Positions 52,654 to 60,574 of a DNA stretch of 64,000 bases are shown here, in pieces. Position 1 is the stretch's first letter, and each line of letters opens with the position of its first letter. The DNA is taken from positions 47,915 to 111,914 of the forward strand of contig CAKSHM010000008.1 of the NCBI GenBank assembly GCA_934457415.1. Reading direction: 5' to 3'. A program made the position numbers and the translations under genes. This stretch comes from an uncultured Eubacteriales bacterium. Its GTDB lineage: Bacteria; Bacillota; Clostridia; Oscillospirales; Acutalibacteraceae. A model generated the notes under the pieces. The model was given only the letters and a program-made list of their open reading frames with translations, did not search any database and was not told the DNA's origin.

Positions 52654-53459
52654 AGGCTCTCTCTAAGTTTTATATAGGACTTATAATTTTCTTTCTTTAC
52701 GCTCCGGTTGCCGTAATGATATTCTTCTCATTTAATTCGGGAAACAGCGTATGGGTATTTGAAAGCTTTTCATTCGCACCCTATGCAAGCCTGATTTTTA
52801 ACCGCTCAATGCTCACCGCCCTTGAGCATACACTGATAATTGCGGTACTTTCGGCGGTTATTTCAACAGTTTTAGGTACTGCAGCAGCGGTTGGAATAAC
52901 AGCGCTTAAGAAAAAGTTTTCAAAAAATGCGGTTATGACCATTACAAATATTCCTATGATGAATGCCGATATCGTTACGGGCGTTTCGCTTATGCTGTTA
53001 TTCGTATTCATCGGAAAGCTGTTCGGTCTTTCGGAATCCTTAGGTTTTATAACGGTTCTTATCGCTCACATAACATTTAACTTACCTTATGTTATTTTAT
53101 CTGTTATGCCGCGGCTTAATCAGACTGACAAAAATCTTCATGAAGCCGCATTAGACTTAGGATGCACGCCTGTTCAGGCTTTTTTCAAGGTTATTATTCC
53201 CTCAATTTCAAACGGGATATTTACGGGATTTATTATGGCCTTTACTCTGTCGCTCGACGATTTTGTAATCAGCTATTTTACATGCGGACATTATCAGACT
53301 CTGCCGATTGTAATTTACAATATGACGAAGAAAACCGTAGGTCCGGATGTATATGCGCTTTCAACTCTTGTATTTTTAAGCGTTTTTGTACTTTTGGTAC
53401 TTTATAATGCCTTACAGTCAAAAAGCGAACAAAGGAGGAGCATCGATGAAAAACTTTAA
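52650..53459 (+). CDS. potC: Polyamine-type ABC transporter permease PotC
   Basis: 269 residues, six membrane helices, EAA loop LHEAALDLGCTPVQAFFKVIIPSISNGI. Partner of PotB in the membrane pore. Overlaps potD by 14 bases. Confidence 0.92.
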   Translation: MKALSKFYIGLIIFFLYAPVAVMIFFSFNSGNSVWVFESFSFAPYASLIFNRSMLTALEHTLIIAVLSAVISTVLGTAAAVGITALKKKFSKNAVMTITNIPMMNADIVTGVSLMLLFVFIGKLFGLSESLGFITVLIAHITFNLPYVILSVMPRLNQTDKNLHEAALDLGCTPVQAFFKVIIPSISNGIFTGFIMAFTLSLDDFVISYFTCGHYQTLPIVIYNMTKKTVGPDVYALSTLVFLSVFVLLVLYNALQSKSEQRRSIDEKL

Positions 53460-54555
53460 AAAAATCCTTTGTGCTGCTCTTTGTGCTTCAATTATATGCC
53501 TTTCTTTTGCAGGCTGCGGATATGAATATGCCGAGCTTGATCTCAAAGGAACCTATACAAAGGAGCTTGCGGGAACGGAATTAAATGTTTACAACTGGGG
53601 CGAATACATCTCCGACGGGTCTGACGGCAGCGTAGATGTCAACCGTGAATTTGAAAAGCTGACCGGAATTAAGGTTAATTACTCAACCTTCGAAAGTAAT
53701 GAAACAATGTATTCTCAGCTTAAAAACGGCGGTGTTTCCTATGATATAATTATTCCGTCCGATTATATGATAGAGCGACTTAAAAACGAGAATATGCTCA
53801 CAAAATTCGATGTGAGCAAGCTCTCTAACTATAAATATATTAAAGACGAATTTAAAAGCCTGTTTTACGATAAAAACAACGAATATTCCGTTACCTTTAA
53901 TGTAGGAATGGTCGGAGTTATTTATAACAAAGCGCTAATTGGCGAGCCTGAGCATTCATGGAAGGCTCTTTGGGATAAAAAATATCAGGATATGTCGCTT
54001 AATTTTTCAAATCCGCGCGACGGTTTTATGACCGCGCAGATGATATTGGGACAAGACCTTAATTCAACAAATAAATCCGATTGGGACAAGGCTTTAAAGC
54101 TGCTTAAAAAAGGAAAAAGCGTTTTGCAATCCTATGTTATGGATGAGATTTACGGCAAAATGGAAACCGGTGAAGCTGCCATAGGTCCATATTATGCAGG
54201 CGATTACCTTACCATGCTCGAAAATAATGAGGATTTGGGATTTTATTATCCCGAAGAAGGAACAAATATATTTGTTGACGCAGTTTGTATCCCGTCAAGC
54301 GTCAAACATTTAGAAGCTGCTCAGCTTTATATCAATTTCCTGTTAGAACCGGAAATAGCCCTTGCAAACGCGGAATATATCGGCTATGCCTCTCCGAATA
54401 CGGCGGTAATTGAAAACGAGGATTACTGTTACTATCAGAACGAAATTCTGTATCCGAAAAAAGAGGATATGCCCAAGGTTCAGTATTATCACGATATTGA
54501 TCCAAAGATCAGAAGCTACTATGAAAATCTTTGGATAGATTTAAAGCTTTACTGA
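53446..54555 (+). CDS. potD: Polyamine-type ABC transporter substrate-binding lipoprotein PotD
   Basis: 369 residues from the ATG at 53446 (AAAGGAGG upstream). Lipoprotein signal MKNFKKILCAALCASIICLSFAGC with the lipidated Cys. Mature part has the PotD hallmarks LNVYNWGEYI, GVSYDIIIPSDYMIERL and YYAGDYLTMLE. It should bind spermidine or putrescine outside the membrane; a related cation cannot be excluded. Confidence 0.92.
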   Translation: MKNFKKILCAALCASIICLSFAGCGYEYAELDLKGTYTKELAGTELNVYNWGEYISDGSDGSVDVNREFEKLTGIKVNYSTFESNETMYSQLKNGGVSYDIIIPSDYMIERLKNENMLTKFDVSKLSNYKYIKDEFKSLFYDKNNEYSVTFNVGMVGVIYNKALIGEPEHSWKALWDKKYQDMSLNFSNPRDGFMTAQMILGQDLNSTNKSDWDKALKLLKKGKSVLQSYVMDEIYGKMETGEAAIGPYYAGDYLTMLENNEDLGFYYPEEGTNIFVDAVCIPSSVKHLEAAQLYINFLLEPEIALANAEYIGYASPNTAVIENEDYCYYQNEILYPKKEDMPKVQYYHDIDPKIRSYYENLWIDLKLY

Positions 54556-54564
54556 TTGAGATAT

Positions 54565-54606
54565 AAAAACAGCCTTTCGGTGATTTTAAACCGAAAGGCT
54601 GTTTTT
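54565..54606. terminator. Bidirectional terminator between potD and spoIIID
   Basis: 17-base stem AAAAACAGCCTTTCGGT (54565-54581) with its complement at 54590-54606, loop GATTTTAA. The stem reaches two bases into the spoIIID stop region. Confidence 0.92.
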
Positions 54607-54853
54607 AAACTTTTGAATACTTCCTTTTTGTAGCAAGTCCTCCCCTTATGTGGCGTTCGGATTTATTTTTTTCCAGAACGGTTTTAACCTTATTAAAAAG
54701 ACCTCTGTCAATATCCTTTAACCGTACCGTAATGTCCTTATGTACCGTGCTTTTGGAAATTCCGAACACCTTTGCCGCGGCGCGCACCGTTGAGCCTGTA
54801 TCTATAATATATTTTCCAAGCTCCTCTGCGCGTTTATCTGTTATTTCTCTCAT
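54605..54853 (-). CDS. spoIIID: Sporulation transcription factor SpoIIID
   Basis: 82 residues from the ATG at 54853, nine bases after GGAG (a TTG three codons earlier overlaps the ribosome site). Helix-turn-helix STVRAAAKVFGISKSTVHKDITVRL and a basic C-terminus RHIRGGLATKRKYSK are diagnostic. SpoIIID reshapes mother-cell transcription between sigma-E and sigma-K. Its presence indicates an endospore former. Confidence 0.95.
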   Translation of the reverse strand: MREITDKRAEELGKYIIDTGSTVRAAAKVFGISKSTVHKDITVRLKDIDRGLFNKVKTVLEKNKSERHIRGGLATKRKYSKV

Positions 54854-55174
54854 ACAACTCAACTCCGGCAGTATATCTTTACCATTGACTGTTTAATTGT
54901 ATGAATAATTTTAAAAAATTATTACGGTATAGTTACTGTAAAGGTAAAATAAAAATCACTTCACTAAATAAACAACTATATCATCTAATTCAGCTTAGCA
55001 TAGTATTCTTAATTATTGTTAAACCCGTAAAGTCAATAAAAATCTCGGCTAAAATATGAACCCTTCTAATTTTAGCCGAGATTTACTTAGTTTATATCAA
55101 AATGCCACCGTTACAAATGTAACGGCTCCAAGAAATCTCTATACGTTTATTTAAAAAGCTTTTGAATATGTATT
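54854..55174. other. Intergenic region upstream of spoIIID and downstream of the GH94 gene
   Basis: About 320 AT-rich bases without a supported gene. On the minus strand CATACAATT (54895-54903) matches a sigma-E -10 (CATACA-T), with TAATAATT about 13 bases further upstream as a poor -35; this fits the known sigma-E control of spoIIID. The only other structure is the terminator at 55040-55084. Confidence 0.45.
55040..55084 (-). terminator. Terminator downstream of the GH94 gene
   Basis: Perfect 16-base stem AAATCTCGGCTAAAAT (55040-55055) and its complement at 55069-55084, 13-base loop. On the minus strand the stem runs into five T residues. Confidence 0.85.
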
Positions 55175-57616
55175 TTACAATCCCAAAATAATATCCACAA
55201 TATGTGTATCGCCGACTGCTGTAGGCTTTAAAAGATTTCCTCGAACCTTTTTGCCGTCAACTGTCATACTATTTACTCCGCAGCAAACATGATTAGGATT
55301 CTTTACATTTATAATAAACGTATTTCCGCGAAATTTGCGGGTAACAGTGAATTCCATATCATGATTACAGCACGGGTCAATTAAAAGCCCGTCATAATCA
55401 GGTCTTATTCCTAAAATAAACTGAGAAATTGCTACAAAGTTCCATGCGGCGGTTCCTGTAAGGAATGAGTTTTTAGCCTCTCCGGGTTTTTTCGCATATT
55501 CGGGCTTTCCTGCTACCATCTGAGCATAAACATAAGGCTCAAGCCTATGAATTTCGCTTATATTCTCTATATACGCAGGCGCTGTTTTCTTATATATTTC
55601 AAAAGCTTTGTCGCCTCGGCGGGCAATGGTTTCGGAGCAGACAAGCCAAGGATTGTTATGACAGAACACTCCGCCGTTTTCCTTATAGCCCGGAAGGAAT
55701 GAACCTATTTCTCCTATTTCGGGATCAAATCTGCTGTACGGCGGATCTACAAGTACAAAACCGTAAGGCGTTTCAAGGTGTTTCCATGCACTGTCAAGCG
55801 CTTTTATCGGCATATCTTTATCCTTACCGACCTGAGCCATAGAACACCATGCCTGAGATTCTATGAATATTTTTCCGTCCTCGCAATTATGCGAGCCTAA
55901 CGGGCGGCTCTTATGGTCATAAGCGCGAAGATACCATTCGCCGTCCCAACCGTGCTTTATTACCGCCTGCTCCATATCGGAAATATGCTTTTCGGCGGCT
56001 TTTGCCTCTTCGTCTTTTCCGAGTAGTTTACATATCTTTACAAAATCTCTGCCGTAATAAATAAACTGACCTGCAATCATAAGGCTTTCTGCTGTTTTGC
56101 AGTCGCCGTTTTCGGTACATTGAAAGCTTTCTCCCGGGGTGTTTGAAAGGCAGTTAAGAGTTAGAGTATCATTCCAATCGGCTCTTCCGATAAGAGGTAA
56201 ATTATGCGGTCCGCGGTTGTTAACTACATGATAAAAGGAACGCTTTAAATGCTCAAACAATGTATCTGACAGGGCTTCGTCATTATCAAAAGGCACATTT
56301 TCGTTAAGGATACCGAAATCTCCTGTCTCTTTGATATATGCTGCGGCGGACGCAACAAGCCACATCGGGTCGTCTCCGAAGTTTCCGCCTATTTCCGAAT
56401 TGCCTTTTTTAGTAAGCGGCTGATACTGATGATATGCTCCTCCGTCAGTCATTTGTGTCGCGGCAAGGTCAAGCAGTCTTTCCCTTGCACGGACGGGGTC
56501 AAGATGAACAAATCCGAGAAGATCCTGATTGCTGTCCCTGAATCCCATTCCCCTGCCTATTCCGCTTTCAAAATATGACGCGCTTCTCGACATATTGAAG
56601 GTTATCATTGTCTGATACTGATTCCAGATATTTACCATTCTGTCAAGCTTTTCATCATTGCTCTTAATTGTATAGGTTTTTAAAAGCTCATTCCAGTAAT
56701 TTTTAAGCTTTTTCAGCGCCTCGTCTGCCTTTTCGGCAGTGTTGAACTTCTCAATCATTTTATATGCTTTTTCTTTATTGATAACATTAAGAGCAGTCCA
56801 TTTCTTTTCCTGCTCGTTTTCAATATAGCCTAAAACAAAAACATAAGTTTTTGTCTCATTCGGAGCTAAGACTACATCAAGGCAATGCGAAGCAACAGGC
56901 GCCCAGCCGACTGCGATTGAATTTGCAGGCTCCTTTTCAAAAACTGTCTCAGGGCGGTCAAAACCATTATAAATCCCAAGGAAATCCTCGCGGTCGGTAT
57001 CAAATCCGGAAATATCCGAATTTACGCTGTAAAAAGCATAATGATTTCTGCGCTCACGGTATTCGGTTTTATGATAAATTACATTTCCCTCAACCTCTAC
57101 CTCGCCTACCGAAAGGTTTCTTTGGAAATTTGTCTGATCGTCAAGACCGTCCCAAAGACAGAATTCCAAAAAAGAATGGAGCTTTAAATTCTTTTGAGCG
57201 CTTGAATTATTGGTAATAACAACCTTATGTATTTCGCAAGCTGTATCTATCGGTACAAAATAGGTACAGGCTGCCGAAACGCCGTTTTTCTCACCGTGAA
57301 TTACGCTATATCCCATACCGTGGCGGCATTCATATTTATCAAGCGGAGTCTTTGTGGGTTTAAAGCCCGGATTCCAGACGGTATCTCCGTCTTTAATATA
57401 AAAATACTTACCGCCGTCATCCATAGGAACATTGTTATAACGAAATCTTGTTATTCTTCTGAGCTTTGCGTCCTTATAGAAGCTATAGCCGCCTGCGGTG
57501 TTTGATATCATTGTAAAAAAGTCCTTATATCCGAGGTAATTTATCCACGGATAGGGAGTTTTCGGTGTTTCTATTACATATTCCTTTGCTTTGTCATCAA
57601 AATGTCCGAATTTCAT
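55175..57616 (-). CDS. Glycoside hydrolase family 94 phosphorylase (cellobiose phosphorylase-like)
   Basis: 813 residues, no signal peptide, so cytoplasmic. The GH94 N-terminal beta sandwich (MKFGHFDDKAKEYVIETPKTP, PWINYLGYKDFFTMISNTAGGYSF) is followed by the helical barrel with GRGMGFRDSNQDLLGF, and the catalytic Asp in IGRADWNDTLTLN. Length and YLGYKDFFTMIS favour cellobiose phosphorylase, which yields glucose 1-phosphate and glucose. Follows the GH78 gene by 66 bases. Confidence 0.9.
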   Translation of the reverse strand: MKFGHFDDKAKEYVIETPKTPYPWINYLGYKDFFTMISNTAGGYSFYKDAKLRRITRFRYNNVPMDDGGKYFYIKDGDTVWNPGFKPTKTPLDKYECRHGMGYSVIHGEKNGVSAACTYFVPIDTACEIHKVVITNNSSAQKNLKLHSFLEFCLWDGLDDQTNFQRNLSVGEVEVEGNVIYHKTEYRERRNHYAFYSVNSDISGFDTDREDFLGIYNGFDRPETVFEKEPANSIAVGWAPVASHCLDVVLAPNETKTYVFVLGYIENEQEKKWTALNVINKEKAYKMIEKFNTAEKADEALKKLKNYWNELLKTYTIKSNDEKLDRMVNIWNQYQTMITFNMSRSASYFESGIGRGMGFRDSNQDLLGFVHLDPVRARERLLDLAATQMTDGGAYHQYQPLTKKGNSEIGGNFGDDPMWLVASAAAYIKETGDFGILNENVPFDNDEALSDTLFEHLKRSFYHVVNNRGPHNLPLIGRADWNDTLTLNCLSNTPGESFQCTENGDCKTAESLMIAGQFIYYGRDFVKICKLLGKDEEAKAAEKHISDMEQAVIKHGWDGEWYLRAYDHKSRPLGSHNCEDGKIFIESQAWCSMAQVGKDKDMPIKALDSAWKHLETPYGFVLVDPPYSRFDPEIGEIGSFLPGYKENGGVFCHNNPWLVCSETIARRGDKAFEIYKKTAPAYIENISEIHRLEPYVYAQMVAGKPEYAKKPGEAKNSFLTGTAAWNFVAISQFILGIRPDYDGLLIDPCCNHDMEFTVTRKFRGNTFIINVKNPNHVCCGVNSMTVDGKKVRGNLLKPTAVGDTHIVDIILGL

Positions 57617-57682
57617 TTTTTTGTCCTTTCTGCCGCTTATTTCGGCACTTTTATAAATTCATTTTTCTTTTATAATTATCCT

Positions 57683-60181
57683 TCAGCTTTGCAAGCCGCA
57701 CTTAAACTCAAATTTTCCGTTGCCGACTTTGAATATTTCACCGTTCGGTAATTCAATTTCAGCTTTTGTATTCGGAGGGATATTTACTGACAGAAAAAAT
57801 TCTCCGCCAGCCATTTTATAGTTTATTTCATACTTTCCTTTAACGGAATCAAACTTTAAGTCCAATTTTTTTATATATTTTGTAATAACAGGCTTTATTC
57901 TTACTGCTTCAAATCCGTTTTCAAGAGGAACAATTCCGGCAAGTCTCGTAAAAAATCCGTTTATCGCTCCTGCAAACATTGCGTGATTGTTCGAACTCAT
58001 ATCTCCCTTTCCGCACCATTGTTCCCAAAGAGTGGTCGCTCCTCTGTTTATCTGATTTGCAAAGCTCGGATAATCAGGGTTTAAAAAACATTCTAAAGCC
58101 GTATCTGCGGCATCTAAATTTGAAAGCACCTCAATAAAATGAGAAATTCCGAAAATTCCGACATCTAAATGTTTTCCGTTAAGAACTATTTCTTCCTTAA
58201 GTTTTTTTGCTGTTATTGCTTTTTCTTTTTCATTAAGAATGTCAAGCGAAAGAGCATACAAATTAGGAGATTGCTTTGCGGAAGAAAAAACGCCGTTTTT
58301 AAAATACTTTTTTTTATATGCGTTTTCAGCCGAAATTGCTTTTTCGGTAAAAAATTCGAAATCCCAAGTTTTCCCGAGCTTTTCTGCCATGTCTGCCATC
58401 ATTCGGCAAACTGTAATTCGCATATAGTATTCCGTTTCGCCTACAGACGAAAATGATGTCAGATAATCGCCTTCTTCATTTGGCGCGCACCAGTCTCCGA
58501 ATGAGTCTAACGGAATTTTACCGTTGTTTTTATTCAGATATTTTATTGTAAGCGCTTTCATTTTTGAATAGTAACGCTTTGCAGGTATAATATTTGAATT
58601 GTAAGCCATATAATACCAAGGTATTGCTATCATACATCCGTCCCATGTCATATTAAATCTCGGAGCGTATTTTTTATCAGAATAGAGATATTTTAAAAAT
58701 CTAAGATAATATTCATCGGGCGATCGCATATACATTGCGGTTTTAAGATAACAGAACAAGTCCATGGGACAGGGAGTGCGCTCGTCGCGCGCCGCACAGT
58801 CCGATGGGAAAGAAAAGCTGTTTGAACGGACCGACCAGAGAGCATTTTTATAAATGCGGTTTATCATTTTTTTGTCCGTCTTAAAATAAGCGAAGCTTTC
58901 CGATTCTGTATGAACAACGCAAGCTGTTATATGTCCTTTTATCGGAGTTTCATTTAACCCTGTTATTTCAGCATAGCGAAATCCATGATAGGTAAAATGC
59001 GGACAGTAGCTTTCTATACCGTTTCCTGAAAAAATATATGTATCTGTTGAAGCCGCGGCACGGTTGGTTTCGGTATCTAAAATATATTCGCCGTCAAATT
59101 CTTTGATTCTTTCCGCAGTTTTAATTCTGATCCGTGTTCCGCGCTCTCCTTTAAGGTTTATTTTAACAAATCCCGACATGTTCTGTCCGAAATCAAATAT
59201 ATATCTGCCGTCGTTACATTTATATATCTTTTTAGGATTTAATGTTTCGTTTATTTTAATAAACGGTCCGATATCGCAATAAAGCTTTGCTTTTTCTTTT
59301 AAAGGAGAAATAAACATCCTGTTCCACTCGAAGTCATTATAGCCTTTATAAAGCCATTCTTTATTTTCTTTAGAAGCGTCATAAATTTCGCCGTTATAAA
59401 TGTTGTTAGATATAAAAGGCGTATCTAAAGTAAATTTCCATGTCTCATCAGAGACAATTCTTTCAACCGAACCGTCTGTTTTATGAAGATTTATACAGAC
59501 TTTAAAGCGCTTTGCTCCTTTGTATTTCCCCATATATACATTTGCATTTAAATTATAGCCGTCGCCTAAAACAAGAGAAACCGCATTTTCTCCGCTTTCA
59601 AGCAAGTCTGTTATATCATAAGCCTCATAAAACATCAGATAATCATAAATTCCCTTTGACGGAGAAAGTATGCGGCTGTCAGGCCTAATTCCGTTTATAT
59701 AAAGCTCATACCAACCGTATGAACAGATAAAAAGCGTCGCATAGTCAATATCTGAAGCCGAAAAGGTCTTTCTTACAAAAGCGCAGGTCTCAGGATCTGC
59801 ATTTCCGTTTTCCTCTGTTGTGAGCCATGACCCCTGCATTTCCGACCCCAAAAGACCTGTTGAAAATTCGGAAATTTCCGATTCAACCGTTTTGCCGTTT
59901 AAAACGCTTATAATCTTAAAAGAATATTTCGTATCGGGAATAAGCGGCTTTCCGCGGTATTCAATACCGGTTGTACGTCCGGATTTTACGGTTTTGCTGT
60001 CAAAGACTGTTTCACCCGAGAAATCACTGTCTGATTTTACGATTATCCTATAACTTTCCTGAAAAATATTTTTTTCATTGCCCGTAATTCTCCAAGAAAA
60101 AACCGGTTTTTTCTCATCAACCCCGACAGGATTTTTTATTCCCTCAACTTTTATATCGGTTATTTTAATTTCTTTTTTCAT
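57683..60181 (-). CDS. Glycoside hydrolase family 78 alpha-L-rhamnosidase
   Basis: 832 residues without a signal peptide. N-terminal Ig-like domain (VEGIKNPVGVDEKKPVFSWRI), carbohydrate-binding beta sandwiches (FICSYGWYELYINGIRPDSRILSPSKGIYDYLMFYEAYDITDLL), then the (alpha/alpha)6 barrel with SFPSDCAARDERTPCPMD, the segment that carries the acid residues in GH78, and a C-terminal beta domain. It removes terminal L-rhamnose from small imported glycosides. Part of a short operon with the 65-residue zinc-ribbon protein and GH94. Confidence 0.88.
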   Translation of the reverse strand: MKKEIKITDIKVEGIKNPVGVDEKKPVFSWRITGNEKNIFQESYRIIVKSDSDFSGETVFDSKTVKSGRTTGIEYRGKPLIPDTKYSFKIISVLNGKTVESEISEFSTGLLGSEMQGSWLTTEENGNADPETCAFVRKTFSASDIDYATLFICSYGWYELYINGIRPDSRILSPSKGIYDYLMFYEAYDITDLLESGENAVSLVLGDGYNLNANVYMGKYKGAKRFKVCINLHKTDGSVERIVSDETWKFTLDTPFISNNIYNGEIYDASKENKEWLYKGYNDFEWNRMFISPLKEKAKLYCDIGPFIKINETLNPKKIYKCNDGRYIFDFGQNMSGFVKINLKGERGTRIRIKTAERIKEFDGEYILDTETNRAAASTDTYIFSGNGIESYCPHFTYHGFRYAEITGLNETPIKGHITACVVHTESESFAYFKTDKKMINRIYKNALWSVRSNSFSFPSDCAARDERTPCPMDLFCYLKTAMYMRSPDEYYLRFLKYLYSDKKYAPRFNMTWDGCMIAIPWYYMAYNSNIIPAKRYYSKMKALTIKYLNKNNGKIPLDSFGDWCAPNEEGDYLTSFSSVGETEYYMRITVCRMMADMAEKLGKTWDFEFFTEKAISAENAYKKKYFKNGVFSSAKQSPNLYALSLDILNEKEKAITAKKLKEEIVLNGKHLDVGIFGISHFIEVLSNLDAADTALECFLNPDYPSFANQINRGATTLWEQWCGKGDMSSNNHAMFAGAINGFFTRLAGIVPLENGFEAVRIKPVITKYIKKLDLKFDSVKGKYEINYKMAGGEFFLSVNIPPNTKAEIELPNGEIFKVGNGKFEFKCGLQS

Positions 60182-60190
60182 CTTTATCTC

Positions 60191-60388
60191 CTAATCAGGA
60201 TTGAAGAGCTCGCAGCCCATGCTCTTAAAATATGCTATCTTTTTATTCAAAAATTCTGTTGTACATCCGAAATACTCAGCCATACAATCAAGGCAAAGAA
60301 AGCTGTCGGAATTCGGGTCGATAACTCTTTTATAAAGACTGATTTCATCAGCCTTTAATTTTTTTCCGCACTTTTTACATTCAGCCAT
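60191..60388 (-). CDS. Small CxxC zinc-ribbon-like protein
   Basis: 65 residues from the ATG at 60388, after GGAGGAAAATAAA; the open frame continues to 60421 without a better start. Two cysteine pairs, CKKC at residues 4-7 and CLDC in the middle, suggest one zinc site. The rest is short and charged. I do not recognise a function. It lies nine bases before the GH78 gene and shares its promoter. Confidence 0.65.
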   Translation of the reverse strand: MAECKKCGKKLKADEISLYKRVIDPNSDSFLCLDCMAEYFGCTTEFLNKKIAYFKSMGCELFNPD

Positions 60389-60438
60389 TTTATTTTCCTC
60401 CTTATGCCTCTGCAAAGGCAACAGGCTAAAATCCGCCT

Positions 60439-60467
60439 AAAATACCACCCGTTTTAAGCAAGTTCAA
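60439..60467 (-). promoter_or_regulatory. Promoter of the zinc-ribbon-GH78-GH94 operon
   Basis: Minus-strand TTGAAC (60462-60467) and TATTTT (60439-60444) with a 17-base spacer, about 50 bases before the first start codon. Confidence 0.6.
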
Positions 60468-60488
60468 ATCTTTTACCGCTTTCCTAAA

Positions 60489-60515
60489 GTGCGACAGGAC
60501 TCGAACCTGTCACAC
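60489..60515 (-). other. tRNA T-arm-like remnant
   Basis: On the minus strand GACAGG, TTCGAGT and CCTGTC form a perfect T-psi-C arm (60493-60511) extended by GTG/CAC, followed by GCACTTT as an acceptor-like 3' strand. No D arm, anticodon arm or matching 5' acceptor is upstream; the preceding bases are a terminator hairpin. It is therefore a fragment or chance mimic, not a functional tRNA. Confidence 0.45.
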
Positions 60516-60522
60516 TAAAGCT

Positions 60523-60556
60523 AAATTGCGCAGCCTTATTACAGGCCGCGCAATTT
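60523..60556. terminator. Hairpin downstream of the dockerin gene
   Basis: 13-base stem with one mismatched/wobble pair, AAATTGCGCAGCC (60523-60535) and GGCCGCGCAATTT (60544-60556), loop TTATTACA. T run is clearer on the plus strand; on the minus strand the run is TTTAGCTTT. Confidence 0.7.
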
Positions 60557-60574
60557 TTGCCTTTTAATTATAAC

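Noticed and set aside
60421..60574. Functional tRNA gene suggested by the TTCGAGT arm
   Set aside because: No D arm, anticodon arm or 5' acceptor strand can be found upstream on the minus strand; only the T arm is present.
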